64,000 nt of DNA from assembly GCF_023757625.1 (NCBI RefSeq), contig NZ_JALGBZ010000004.1, forward strand, positions 186,001-250,000. The letters run 5' to 3'. The stretch comes from Halomonas sp. S3-1-1 (lineage in GTDB: Bacteria > Pseudomonadota > Gammaproteobacteria > Pseudomonadales > Halomonadaceae). Positions 9,175 to 16,920 of the stretch are shown in pieces (the stretch's first letter is position 1; each line of letters opens with the position of its first letter). Both the position numbers and the translations under genes were made by a program. The notes under the pieces are model-generated. The model ran no database searches. It was not told where the DNA came from and saw only the letters and a program-made list of their open reading frames with translations.

Positions 9175-9783
9175 CTATGGCGAGTTCGCTTGGCTCATGT
9201 GGCGGTAACGCTCATCTAGCGCCGCCACCTGAGCCTCGAGACGCTCCAGGGCGCCGTCGTTGTCCAGCACATCATCCGCGCGCATCAAGCGCTCTTCGCG
9301 CGAGAGCTGAGCGGCCAGAATGGCTTCGATCTGCGCGGCGCTAACGCCATCCCGGCGCAGGGTACGCTCGCGCTGGGTATCCATACTAACATCGACGACC
9401 AGCGTTCGCGCGACCAGCGCTGCCTGGCCGGATTCGAACAGCAGCGGCGAGACGAGCAGCACGTAAGGGGAGTGGCGTTTGAGCATCTTCAAGCGTTCGG
9501 TAATGCGTTGGCGGATGCGCGGATGGGTGATCGACTCGAGCCACGCGCGCTCTGAAGACTCATTGAAAATGAGCTCGCGAAGGGCGGCGCGATCGAGGCT
9601 GCCATCTGCTTTCAACACGTGCTGGCCGAAATGATCGGCGATTTCTAAAAGCGCCGGCTCGCCGGGCTCAACGACCTCTCGGGCAACGTTGTCGGCGTCC
9701 ACGTAACCAATGCCGAGCGCTTCGAACGCTTTTGCCACGGTCGATTTGCCCGAGCCGATACCCCCTGTCAATCCAATGATCAT
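9175..9783 (-). CDS. coaE: dephospho-CoA kinase
   Basis: CoaE catalyses the last step of coenzyme A synthesis, phosphorylating the 3'-OH of the ribose of dephospho-CoA. The 202-residue protein begins MIIGLTGGIGSGKST, with the P-loop GGIGSGKS. It continues with YVDADNVAREVVEPG and the LID region, including the LLVSPLLFESG segment, all typical of the family. The length is usual. It sits 28 bases after pilD, within the leftward pilBCD-coaE-yacG operon, an arrangement shared with Pseudomonas. Confidence 0.96.
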   Translation of the reverse strand: MIIGLTGGIGSGKSTVAKAFEALGIGYVDADNVAREVVEPGEPALLEIADHFGQHVLKADGSLDRAALRELIFNESSERAWLESITHPRIRQRITERLKMLKRHSPYVLLVSPLLFESGQAALVARTLVVDVSMDTQRERTLRRDGVSAAQIEAILAAQLSREERLMRADDVLDNDGALERLEAQVAALDERYRHMSQANSP

Positions 9784-9811
9784 TTTATCGCCCCATTTCC
9801 TTGAGTACGGG

Positions 9812-10657
9812 TTAATAGCTTAGCGCAGCGTAGAGCGCGAACAGCTCGTCGCCGACCAAAAGACACACCCACCCGGCAAGCGCCAGAAACGGGCCAAAGG
9901 GAAGAGGTTTGCCGCGCAGAGTTGGCAAGAGCAGCTGGGCGACTCCGCCGACCACAGCCCCAAGCCCCGCTGAAAGCACCAGCAAAAGCGGCAAGAACGT
10001 CCAGCCGAGCCAGGCGCCTAACGCCGCCAGCAGCTTGAAGTCGCCGTAGCCCATGCCTTCCTTCCCGGTAACGAGCTTGAAAAGCCAGTAGAAACTCCAA
10101 AGCGCAAGATAGCCCGCAATCGCCCCGACCACCGCCTGCGTGATCATAAAAGGCTGAAACAGCAGCTGATATATGAACCCTAGCCAAAGAAGTGGCAGGG
10201 TCAGCGTGTCCGGCAGCAAAAAAGTGCGAAAATCGATCACGGCCAGCGCCAGCAGCGTCAAACACGCCGCATACACAGACAGCGCTTGAAAATCGGCGCC
10301 ATGGAGCGCGACGACTGCCACCGCCAAAAGCCCGCCGGCGAGTTCAACGAGCGGATACTGCGCGCTGATGCGCGTTTGGCAATGAGCGCAGCGGCCGCGG
10401 CGCTTAAGCCAGCCCAACAGCGGCAGGTTATCGTGCCAAGCGATGGGCGCTTCGCAGCGCGGACACATCGAGGAGGGCACGGCGAGGTTGAAGTGCGGTG
10501 CGTGATCGACGGGGATTTCGAGGGCTTGCTGTGCCTCCTCGCGCCAAGCTCGCATCAGCATGACGGGCAAGCGCGTGATGACGACGTTCAAAAAGCTGCC
10601 GAGACAGAGGCCAACAAAGAAAACGAGTGGGTACAGAACGGCTGGCGGTAAGCCCAT
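9812..10657 (-). CDS. pilD: type IV prepilin peptidase/N-methyltransferase
   Basis: PilD is the inner-membrane aspartyl protease that cleaves prepilin leaders after Gly and N-methylates the new Phe. It is 281 residues with about eight hydrophobic segments. The N-terminal cytoplasmic domain carries the cysteine pairs CPRC and CAHC near residues 70-95. The catalytic aspartates appear in the segments VIDFRTFLLPD and KEGMGYGDFKLLAALG (GxGD). The ribosome-binding site GGAG is 5 bases before the ATG. It would process the pilin encoded divergently at 13913. Confidence 0.95.
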   Translation of the reverse strand: MGLPPAVLYPLVFFVGLCLGSFLNVVITRLPVMLMRAWREEAQQALEIPVDHAPHFNLAVPSSMCPRCEAPIAWHDNLPLLGWLKRRGRCAHCQTRISAQYPLVELAGGLLAVAVVALHGADFQALSVYAACLTLLALAVIDFRTFLLPDTLTLPLLWLGFIYQLLFQPFMITQAVVGAIAGYLALWSFYWLFKLVTGKEGMGYGDFKLLAALGAWLGWTFLPLLLVLSAGLGAVVGGVAQLLLPTLRGKPLPFGPFLALAGWVCLLVGDELFALYAALSY

Positions 10658-10710
10658 GGTGCTCCGAAGCGTGGTTGAGTGGCGGTGCGTGGTTGAATGT
10701 CGATAGGCGA

Positions 10711-11937
10711 TTAAATCGCGGTACCGATTTCGAAAATCGGCAGGTACATTGAAACAACGACGCCCCCGACCAGAATCCCCAGAACCACGATTATAACCGG
10801 TTCCATTAGCGAGGTGAGGGTGTCGACCTTATTTTCGACTTCCTCATCGTAGTAATCGGCTACGCGATTGAGCATGGCATCGAGCGAGCCGGCCTCCTCA
10901 CCGATACTGACCATTTGCACGGCCAGCGCGGGGAAGCGGTTGGTTAGGCGCATGGCAAAGTGAAGCTGTTGGCCGGTGGTCACATCCTGGCGCACTTCTT
11001 CGATCGCTTTCATGTAGACACGGTTGTCTGCCGCCCCAGAGGCGGTTTCAAGGCCTTCAATCAGCGGTACGCCAGAGCTGAATGTGGTGGCCAGCGTTCG
11101 GGTGAAACGTGAAACCGCCGATTTATGAAGAATATCGCCTAGCACCGGCAGGCGAAGCAAAAACTGATCGATCTTGTACGCTACTTTATCCGAGCGGCGC
11201 GCTGCCGCCTTGAGTAAAAAGATAGCGCCGACGATCAGCGCAAGCGTAGGCAGCCAAAACACCTGAGCGAGTTCGGAAAACTGGACGGTGAGCTGGGTCA
11301 GCACTGGAAGCTCCGCGCCGAAACCCTGAAACATGCTTTCGAATTCCGGCACGACGACGACCAGTAGAATCATGGTCACGGCAAGGCCGATGGTGAGTAC
11401 CGCCGCCGGATACCAGAGCGCCTTTTTTACCCGGCTTTTGAGCGAGGCGACTTTCTCCTTGTAAATTGCGATGCGCTCGAGCATCTGATCCAGCGCGCCG
11501 GCCTGCTCGCCGGCGTTGACCAAGTTTACGAATAGTCGGTCGAACTGTTTCGGGTGGCGCGCCATCGCCTGGGAGAGGCTATCGCCTGAGGAGACATCGC
11601 GCATGATCTGCTGTGTAAGATCGACCATGGCAGGCTTCTTCATGCTTTCGGAAATCGCTTGAAGCGCCTGAAGAATCGGGATGCCCGCGCGCATCATGGT
11701 GGCCATTTGACGCGCAAATAGCATGATATCGATGTTTGCTACCTTTCCACGACCGCTCAGACTGCTGCGCTTTTGAATCTTGAGAACGGTGATACGCTGC
11801 TTGGCGAGCTGGTCGATGATGTCGTTCCGACTGCGGCCGATCAGCTCTCCCTTCATAAGCCGATCCTTTGGCCCCTTTCCCTGCCATTTCCATCGGTGCA
11901 GAGGCGCCAGCTTGATACGCGCTTTCGCTTTGGCCAT
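10711..11937 (-). CDS. pilC: type IV pilus inner-membrane platform protein
   Basis: PilC is the polytopic platform protein that couples the pilus ATPases to pilin assembly. From the ATG at 11937 the protein has 408 residues. It holds two GspF-type domains (LLFARQMATMMRAGIPIL near residue 70 and FTRTLATTFSSGVPLIEGLE in the second half) and three strong membrane segments, the last near the C-terminus (PVIIVVLGILVGGVVVSMYLPIF). An upstream in-frame extension would overlap pilB and is rejected. AAGGAG at the end of pilB serves as the ribosome-binding site, and the genes are 7 bases apart. Confidence 0.95.
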   Translation of the reverse strand: MAKAKARIKLAPLHRWKWQGKGPKDRLMKGELIGRSRNDIIDQLAKQRITVLKIQKRSSLSGRGKVANIDIMLFARQMATMMRAGIPILQALQAISESMKKPAMVDLTQQIMRDVSSGDSLSQAMARHPKQFDRLFVNLVNAGEQAGALDQMLERIAIYKEKVASLKSRVKKALWYPAAVLTIGLAVTMILLVVVVPEFESMFQGFGAELPVLTQLTVQFSELAQVFWLPTLALIVGAIFLLKAAARRSDKVAYKIDQFLLRLPVLGDILHKSAVSRFTRTLATTFSSGVPLIEGLETASGAADNRVYMKAIEEVRQDVTTGQQLHFAMRLTNRFPALAVQMVSIGEEAGSLDAMLNRVADYYDEEVENKVDTLTSLMEPVIIVVLGILVGGVVVSMYLPIFEIGTAI

Positions 11938-11944
11938 TGCGGGG

Positions 11945-13735
11945 CTACTCCTTGCTGATTCGGTTGACTTCTTCAAGGCTCGTGCTGCCATCGAGCACGC
12001 GTTGAAGACAGCTCTGGTATAGGCTCGGGTGGCCCTCCTTGCGCGCCAGTTCATCGATTTCGATAGCGTTGCCGTCCCGCATGATCAGGTTACGCATGGC
12101 GTCGCTGATCGGTAGCACTTCATATATTCCCACCCGACCCTTGTACCCTTGAGTGCATTTTTTGCAGCCGACCGCTTTATAGATTGTCACGTTGTTGAGC
12201 TGGTCCTTGGGAAAACCGGCTTTTAACAATGCTTCCTGAGGAATGTCTGCCGGGGCTTTACAGTGCGTGCAAAGCCTACGCGCAAGTCGCTGGGCAATGA
12301 TCAGCGTCACTGAACTTGCAATGTTGTAGGACGCCACCCCCATGTTGGCCAAACGCGTAAGAGTTTGCGCCGCCGAATTGGTGTGAACTGTGGAGAGCAC
12401 CATGTGACCGGTTTGCGCCGCTTTGACCGCGATTTCGGCAGTTTCCAAATCGCGAATCTCACCGACCATGACCACATCCGGATCCTGGCGCAAAAAAGCG
12501 CGCAGGGCACTGGCGAAGTTGAGCCCAATCTTCGGCAGTACGTTGACCTGGTTAATGCCGGATACTTTGATCTCGACTGGATCCTCGGCGGTACAGATAT
12601 TACGCTCGATCTCGTTGAGCATGCTGATACCGGTATAGAGCGTTACTGTTTTGCCGCTACCGGTTGGCCCTGTTACCAAAATCATGCCCTGAGGGCGCTT
12701 GAGCGCGTACTCGTACTCACGCCGTTGGTCGGCGCTAAAGCCCAACTGCTCGATGCCTAGCCGTACCGAGGAGGGGTCGAGTATACGCAGCACCAGTTTT
12801 TCGCCATAAACGGTAGGTAGGGAGTTAACGCGAAAGTCGATGGAGCGAGTACGCGAAAGCTGCAGCTTGATCGCACCGTCTTGGGGCAGGCGACGTTCGG
12901 AGATATCGAGTCGCGACATGATTTTTAGGCGCGCAGCGATTCGATCGCGCATTGAAAAGGGTGGCCTGGCCACTTCGAGAAGCATACCGTCAATGCGAAA
13001 ACGTACCCGGTACTGCGACTCGAAGGGCTCGAAGTGAATATCCGATGCCCCCCGGCTAATCGCATCGAGCAGCACATTGTTGACGAACTTGACTACCGGC
13101 GCATCGTCCTTGTTCGCTACAGAACCCTCGAGTGTAGCCTCCTTGTCGTCGTCATCCTGAACGAGATTCAACTCGCCCACGGCGTCATTCACGCCCTCCA
13201 GTTCGTCCAGCAAACTGCGCTCGTTTTGCGAGACGTATTGCGCCAGGTTGTTGCGTATTTGCTCGACCGGGGCCAGCACGCCTTCAATGGTAAGATTGGT
13301 TGCGAATTGCAGCTCGTCGAGTCGTGTGAGCGTGGCTGGGTAGGGCACCGCCACGGTCAGCCGGTGGCCGTGACGCGCCAGTGGCAGGGCATCCAGTTTT
13401 TCGAGAATCTTGACCGGGTAGTCGCTGGCGGGGGGGAGCGCGCTAATCTTTATGGACTCCAAATCCACCGCTGGCAGACCATACTCCCAAGCGGCACCCA
13501 GCACCGCATCGGCCGAGCCCACCAGCCCGCTTTCAACCACGTGTTCCAAAAACGAGACTTCAAGCTCGGCAGACGTCGTATCGGCGACTTCGGCCTGGCC
13601 TTGGGTCATCACCCCGTGAGCCACGAGCCGTTTCGCAATACCGCTAAGCGCACGTGTAGCCAAGGGCTGATCGAAGGCGGAAGAGGTCATAGAGGCTCGC
13701 AGCGCAGGAGGTACATGGAAGGAAACAGCTGACAT
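11945..13735 (-). CDS. pilB: type IV pilus assembly ATPase
   Basis: PilB is the hexameric cytoplasmic ATPase that drives pilus extension. From the ATG at 13735 it has 596 residues. They include the N-terminal GspE/PilB domain, Walker A GPTGSGKTVTLY, an Asp box with EDPVEIKVSGINQV, Walker B (RQDPDVVMVGEIRD), a His box (TGHMVLSTVHTN) and a zinc tetracysteine motif (CTHC ... CKKC). A GTG 11 codons upstream would overlap the minus-10 of the gene's own promoter, so the ATG at 13735 with AGGTGG upstream is preferred. It heads the pilBCD-coaE-yacG-tus run. Confidence 0.96.
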   Translation of the reverse strand: MSAVSFHVPPALRASMTSSAFDQPLATRALSGIAKRLVAHGVMTQGQAEVADTTSAELEVSFLEHVVESGLVGSADAVLGAAWEYGLPAVDLESIKISALPPASDYPVKILEKLDALPLARHGHRLTVAVPYPATLTRLDELQFATNLTIEGVLAPVEQIRNNLAQYVSQNERSLLDELEGVNDAVGELNLVQDDDDKEATLEGSVANKDDAPVVKFVNNVLLDAISRGASDIHFEPFESQYRVRFRIDGMLLEVARPPFSMRDRIAARLKIMSRLDISERRLPQDGAIKLQLSRTRSIDFRVNSLPTVYGEKLVLRILDPSSVRLGIEQLGFSADQRREYEYALKRPQGMILVTGPTGSGKTVTLYTGISMLNEIERNICTAEDPVEIKVSGINQVNVLPKIGLNFASALRAFLRQDPDVVMVGEIRDLETAEIAVKAAQTGHMVLSTVHTNSAAQTLTRLANMGVASYNIASSVTLIIAQRLARRLCTHCKAPADIPQEALLKAGFPKDQLNNVTIYKAVGCKKCTQGYKGRVGIYEVLPISDAMRNLIMRDGNAIEIDELARKEGHPSLYQSCLQRVLDGSTSLEEVNRISKE

Positions 13736-13756
13736 CGGTAGCTGCCACCTAAAAGG

Positions 13757-13784
13757 ACTATAGTGCACGAATGTGTTTGGTCAA
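13757..13784 (-). promoter_or_regulatory. pilB operon promoter
   Basis: On the minus strand TTGACC (13784-13779), a 16-base spacer and TATAGT (13762-13757) form a strong sigma70-type promoter. It implies a leader of about 15-20 bases before the pilB ATG at 13735. Confidence 0.8.
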
Positions 13785-13823
13785 AACGTCTGAATAGCGC
13801 ACAAAAAAGGCTTATAAAGCTAG

Positions 13824-13857
13824 TTGTCACCCTGCAGGGGCTGAGCTAATGTGACAA
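13824..13857 (+). promoter_or_regulatory. pilA promoter framed by an inverted repeat
   Basis: TTGTCA (13824-13829), a 17-base spacer and TAATGT (13847-13852) make a good sigma70-type promoter. The same bases start and end a perfect 7-bp inverted repeat, TTGTCAC (13824-13830) and GTGACAA (13851-13857), with the palindrome CCCTGCAGGG inside. This looks like an operator spanning the promoter. A short hairpin (AGCTAA/TTAGCT) follows in the leader near 13865-13881. Confidence 0.65.
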
Positions 13858-13912
13858 TCCAAGCAGCTAAGCTCTTTTAGCTCCATAACGCACAACGCAA
13901 GGGACTTCACAC

Positions 13913-14347
13913 ATGCAAACCCGCACGACTTCTCAACCGCGCCGGTACGACCAGGGCGGTTTTACCTTGATCGAGCTTTTGATCGTGATTGCGATCATCG
14001 GTATTTTGGCGGCGATTGCGGTGCCTCAGTATGGTAATTATTTGGATCGGTCTGAACGTAGTGCTTGTATTGCCGAACTCAACTCGTTTCGTTCATTAGC
14101 TGTAGCTTCTTCTGCAACAGGTGAAACTGAGGATTTATCCACGGCTTTTGAATTTCAATCCTGCGATCTGGATGCAACAGATTCGACTGTCGATTTCGAT
14201 GGATTAACAAATTTGTTTGTAGCTCAGGCTGGTACTACTGATGCAGGAGTAACAGCTACCGATCCTGCTGAGATCAAGACGCAAAATCGCAATCAAACAG
14301 TTTATGTTTTTCCTAATGGACGAATTAGTCAATCTGACGATGCATAA
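13913..14347 (+). CDS. pilA: type IV major pilin-like protein
   Basis: This is a 144-residue type IVa prepilin. The leader [16 protein letters not shown] is 16 residues, longer than the usual 6-7. The PilD site [22 protein letters not shown] has the conserved Glu5 of the mature pilin. Two cysteines near residues 52 and 124 of the precursor region (SACIAEL and QSCDLD) could form the D-loop disulphide, although that loop would be short. The conserved helix is GC-rich, but from about 14035 the gene is AT-rich with atypical codons, suggesting that the variable domain was acquired or diversified. It is divergent from pilB and followed by a terminator. Confidence 0.9.
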   Translation: MQTRTTSQPRRYDQGGFTLIELLIVIAIIGILAAIAVPQYGNYLDRSERSACIAELNSFRSLAVASSATGETEDLSTAFEFQSCDLDATDSTVDFDGLTNLFVAQAGTTDAGVTATDPAEIKTQNRNQTVYVFPNGRISQSDDA

Positions 14348-14368
14348 GCTTCTTTCTCGATATCTTAA

Positions 14369-14391
14369 GCCGCCTACGGGCGGTTTTTTTT
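14369..14391 (+). terminator. terminator of pilA
   Basis: CCGCC (14370-14374) pairs with GGCGG (14379-14383) around a TACG loop, followed by eight T residues. Confidence 0.92.
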
Positions 14392-14403
14392 AAATTTGAC
14401 TGC

Positions 14404-14599
14404 AACTCGTATTCAGAACCATTTGGAGCAAGGAAAACCCCTATCTCCCGAGATCGCCAAGCGCTTTAACGATTTCGTCTATCGTGAGCTGCCGCATTAT
14501 TACGGCTACAAGTGGCGCCACGTAGAAGCCGATGTGGTATTCATCGAGGCCACGACTAAAGTGGTGGTCGATATCATCACTAGTGCGCTGATCCGTTAA
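14404..14599 (+). pseudogene. 3' fragment copy of the CigR/RcnB-like gene
   Basis: The fragment encodes the last roughly 63 residues of the neighbour at 15088-15540 with scattered substitutions (IAKRFNDFVYRELPHYYGY against IAKRFDDSVYRELPQYSGY). It lacks the signal peptide and histidine-rich N-terminal half. It has no ribosome-binding site and starts immediately after the pilA terminator. Many differences keep the frame open, so the copy is not very recent or was under selection for a time. It is very unlikely to be expressed as a secreted protein. Confidence 0.85.
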
Positions 14600-14664
14600 T
14601 GTCATGATATCGCCATGGGAACTCCTTACCATAAAGCGTTTAGCAACACGATAAGGGAGATAGT

Positions 14665-14853
14665 ATGGCGGTTACCTTGAAGTCGCGTTTGGAAGAGGCG
14701 GTGCGCATTGCCGAAGAGGCGGAACGCATGATCTTTAAAATGTAAAAGAAGATGTTTGAAAGCTGAGGTCGGGATGATGAACGATATGATGCGGCGGCCT
14801 ATATCTTAATCAGCAAAGAATTAACCCTGTTTTTCCTTGGTGCAGCGCAATTC
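14665..14853 (+). pseudogene. 5' fragment copy of the inositol-monophosphatase gene
   Basis: The first 25 codons closely match the intact gene at 15607 (MAVTLKSRLEEAVRIAEEAE against MAVTLKSRLEETVRIAEDAG), then a TAA stops the frame at 14743-14745. Weaker similarity to the following codons of the intact gene continues past a short deletion, for example ATCTTAATCAGCAAAG against ACCTTTATCAGCGAAG, until about 14850. The start site and a GGGAG ribosome-binding site are retained, so a 26-residue peptide could still be made. Confidence 0.85.
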
Positions 14854-15087
14854 AATGATCGTTTGAATTCTAAAATAAACAAAGCTGCTTTGATTAAAAA
14901 AATTTTAATCTCCAGTGTGAAGTTATAACTTTTTAGGATGTTAGCGGAGTAATTGTTAATAAAAAAAGAAAGATTATGTAATAACGAATTTTTTTTAATT
15001 TTTTTAGAGCAATCGACTACTTTCAAATTCATAATTCATCCTCAATTTCATACTAAGCTAGGGATTCTATTCAAAAGGAGCCTTGAT
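14854..15087. other. AT-rich intergenic region with palindromes
   Basis: This is the most AT-rich part of the first 20 kb. It holds an 8-bp AT-only-arm hairpin at 14892-14910 (GATTAAAA, AAA, TTTTAATC) and the 10-base palindrome AGTTATAACT at 14931-14940. Long A and T runs follow around 14959-15007. It probably carries the promoter of the secreted-protein gene and is a natural target for the MvaT-like silencer. No gene is visible. Confidence 0.5.
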
Positions 15088-15540
15088 ATGAAAATTTCTA
15101 CGTTAAGCATCGTGGCGGCTGCTTCATTGACGTGGCACGCCGCTGCGCTAGCCCAACCCGCCCACGCCCCGGCCCATGGTGCGCGCGGCAATTCGCAAGG
15201 CCATCATCAGGAGCACCAGCAGCGCGGCAATTCACATCGCGGCCATGAAGAGTCTCACTCCTACAGCGATTTGCCTCGCTTCAACGATCAGGACATCCTC
15301 CGCATTCTGCGCCAGTACGATGTTCGCGCGGACTCTTCACTGCCGCCGGGTATGCAGAACCGTTTGGAACAAGGAAAATCCTTACCTCCCGGGATCGCTA
15401 AGCGCTTCGATGATTCCGTCTATCGTGAGCTTCCGCAATATTCCGGCTACGAGTGGCGCCGCGTTGGGGCCGACGTGGTGCTGATCGAAGCCGCGACTCA
15501 AGTGGTGGTCGATATCATTACCAATGCGCTGATCCGTTAA
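15088..15540 (+). CDS. secreted CigR/RcnB-like protein with a His-rich N-terminus
   Basis: This 150-residue protein is exported by a signal peptide (MKISTLSIVAAASLTWHAAALA, cleavage after ALA near residue 22). A region rich in His, Gly and Gln (about residues 25-65) could bind metal. The C-terminal half has the repeated LPPG(M/I) motif and ends with a GYEWRRVGADVVLIEAATQVVVDII pattern (shown here as two family hallmarks: Y-x-W-x-R-V-G-x-D-V-V-L and a hydrophobic end). This resembles the CigR/RcnB group of periplasmic proteins. AAAAGGAG lies 7 bases before the ATG; the upstream extension is rejected. Function is unknown. A truncated copy lies upstream. Confidence 0.6.
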   Translation: MKISTLSIVAAASLTWHAAALAQPAHAPAHGARGNSQGHHQEHQQRGNSHRGHEESHSYSDLPRFNDQDILRILRQYDVRADSSLPPGMQNRLEQGKSLPPGIAKRFDDSVYRELPQYSGYEWRRVGADVVLIEAATQVVVDIITNALIR

Positions 15541-15606
15541 TGTCATGACACCGCCATGCTGACTCCCTTACCATAAAGCGTTTAGCTCAATGGTAAGGGA
15601 GTCAGC

Positions 15607-16410
15607 ATGGCGGTTACCTTAAAGTCGCGTTTGGAAGAGACGGTGCGCATTGCCGAAGACGCGGGGCGTATGATTCTGAAGGCGCGAGAAGAACAGCGCT
15701 TCGATCAGCGCTTGAAAGCGGGCATCGAGCTGGTGACGGATGTCGATGTAGCGGTCGATACCTTTATCAGCGAAGCGTTGAGCCAACGCTTTCCCGGCGA
15801 GCTTCAGCTTAGCGAAGAATTGAGCCCGGATCAGGGTTTGGGCGCTCAGGAACCGCTGTGGGTGGTGGACCCCATCGACGGTACGGTCAATTTTGCCCAA
15901 GGGCTTCGTCATGTAGCCGTATCCATTGCCTGGCTCGAGAAGGGCGTGGGCAAAATCGGGGTCATTCACGCACCGTTTCTTGGGGAGACCTTCACCGCCT
16001 TTGAAGGCGGTGGCGCGTTTTGTAACGGTCAGCCGATCAAGCCAAGCTCGGCGACCGAGCTTCCTGCGACGCTGGTAGGTACCGGTTTCCCCTATGATCG
16101 CGCCGCGCGTAAGGCACTGATGCCGCGGCTGGAGGCCATTTTGACCCACTGCCAAGACATTCGCCGTAACGGCGCCGCGGCGCTGGATATTTGCGATATC
16201 GCCTGCGGGCGCCTGGATGCCTACGTCGAGACGGTCTCGCCCTGGGATTTCGCCGCGGGCTGGGTGATCGCGCGGGAAGCGGGGGCCACGCTTGGGCGCC
16301 TGGTCGAGGTGCCTGACGGGGTCTCGCCTGACCTGTACCCTGACGAGCTTTTGATTACCGCCCCGGGCGTTTTCGAGCAGATGAAAACGCTGTTATTAGA
16401 TGCTTCCTAA
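15607..16410 (+). CDS. suhB: inositol-1-monophosphatase family phosphatase
   Basis: This is a 267-residue magnesium-dependent, lithium-sensitive sugar-phosphatase fold. The metal-binding signature DPIDGTVNFAQG lies near residue 88 and the second signature SPWDFAAGWVIAREAG near residue 216. Both, with the Glu in LSEEL near residue 73, are intact. Substrates in the family include inositol phosphate, histidinol phosphate and, for SuhB, a role in rRNA antitermination. Which applies here cannot be told. The ribosome-binding site GGGAG precedes the ATG. A truncated copy lies about 940 bases upstream. Confidence 0.85.
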   Translation: MAVTLKSRLEETVRIAEDAGRMILKAREEQRFDQRLKAGIELVTDVDVAVDTFISEALSQRFPGELQLSEELSPDQGLGAQEPLWVVDPIDGTVNFAQGLRHVAVSIAWLEKGVGKIGVIHAPFLGETFTAFEGGGAFCNGQPIKPSSATELPATLVGTGFPYDRAARKALMPRLEAILTHCQDIRRNGAAALDICDIACGRLDAYVETVSPWDFAAGWVIAREAGATLGRLVEVPDGVSPDLYPDELLITAPGVFEQMKTLLLDAS

Positions 16411-16450
16411 TCAATTGGCCAAGCATTTGATAAGAAAGCGTAAAAAGGTC

Positions 16451-16479
16451 TTTTCATTTGCGGCGTTAAACGCTAGTAT
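16451..16479 (+). promoter_or_regulatory. promoter of tRNA-Pro(GGG)
   Basis: TTTTCA (16451-16456), a 17-base spacer and TAGTAT (16474-16479) are followed by a GC-rich discriminator (GCACCG), 34 bases before the tRNA. Confidence 0.5.
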
Positions 16480-16513
16480 ACGCACCGTCCTGAGGCGTTA
16501 AGCCAGTGGGCAT

Positions 16514-16590
16514 CGGAGTGTGGCGCAGCTTGGTAGCGCGTTGCAATGGGGTTGCAAAGGTCGCAGGTTCGAATCCTGTCACTCCGACCA
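16514..16590 (+). tRNA. tRNA-Pro, anticodon GGG
   Basis: This is a 77-base cloverleaf with encoded CCA. The acceptor pairs CGGAGTG with CACTCCG. The anticodon stem TTGCA/TGCAA encloses ATGGGGT, giving anticodon GGG at 16548-16550. The T arm carries GGTTCGAATCC. A strong terminator follows after 8 bases. Confidence 0.97.
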
Positions 16591-16598
16591 ATATGAAA

Positions 16599-16636
16599 AA
16601 CCGCCGCTTGGGCTAGTCCAAGCGGCGGTTTTTTTT
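16599..16636 (+). terminator. terminator after tRNA-Pro, probably bidirectional
   Basis: A 13-bp stem (AACCGCCGCTTGG with CCAAGCGGCGGTT) is followed by T residues. The A run on its left lets it also serve the leftward small gene at 16643-16822. Confidence 0.95.
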
Positions 16637-16642
16637 GGCTCA

Positions 16643-16822
16643 TCAGTAACGATCATCAAGATCATTAGGGCGACGCTGCTGACCAGTAGGGCGCGCATTT
16701 TGGGGGCGCTGTGAACGGTTAGGAGGATTACCGCGATGCTTGTCCCAAGCGTTTTTTACCTTTTGGCGGTTGGCTGGCTTTCGTAGCCAGTTGAACACCG
16801 CCAGCATGATCCACTTTCTCAT
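16643..16822 (-). CDS. small basic protein, unknown function
   Basis: This 59-residue reading frame begins MRKWIMLAVFNWLRKPANRQ and ends NDLDDRY. It has an excellent ribosome-binding site (GAGGAGG, 5 bases before the ATG). A short hydrophobic N-terminal segment (WIMLAVFNWL) is followed by a strongly basic, Asn/Arg/Gln-rich, probably disordered tail. It could be a membrane-peripheral peptide or a nucleic-acid-binding peptide. I recognise no family. The tRNA terminator on its downstream side would end its transcript. The frame and strong start site make it likely real despite its size. Confidence 0.65.
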   Translation of the reverse strand: MRKWIMLAVFNWLRKPANRQKVKNAWDKHRGNPPNRSQRPQNARPTGQQRRPNDLDDRY

Positions 16823-16920
16823 GGTGCCTCCTCGACGAAGTAAGAGGGCGTCCTGTCGATCTATCCATTAGCGCTTGATCGACACCGCCGCAAGTCAAAG
16901 CGGCGGCAACGAGAGCTTAT

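Larger units (their letters stand above)
14404..14853 (+). repeat. decayed tandem copy of the 15345-15815 segment
   Basis: This stretch repeats, at a constant offset of 941-942 bases, the 3' half of the CigR-like gene, the intergenic gap and the first part of the inositol-monophosphatase gene. Examples are a common TAA at 14597/15538, the shared TTACCATAAAGCGTTTAGC and both ATGGCGGTTACCTT starts (14665 and 15607). A single missing base in the gap shifts the offset from 941 to 942. Similarity fades after a deletion of about 17 bases near 14750 but is still visible to about 14850. Confidence 0.9.

Noticed and set aside
13785-13912. A sigma54 promoter for pilA
   Set aside because: No GG-N10-GC element was seen, while a good sigma70-type promoter is present.
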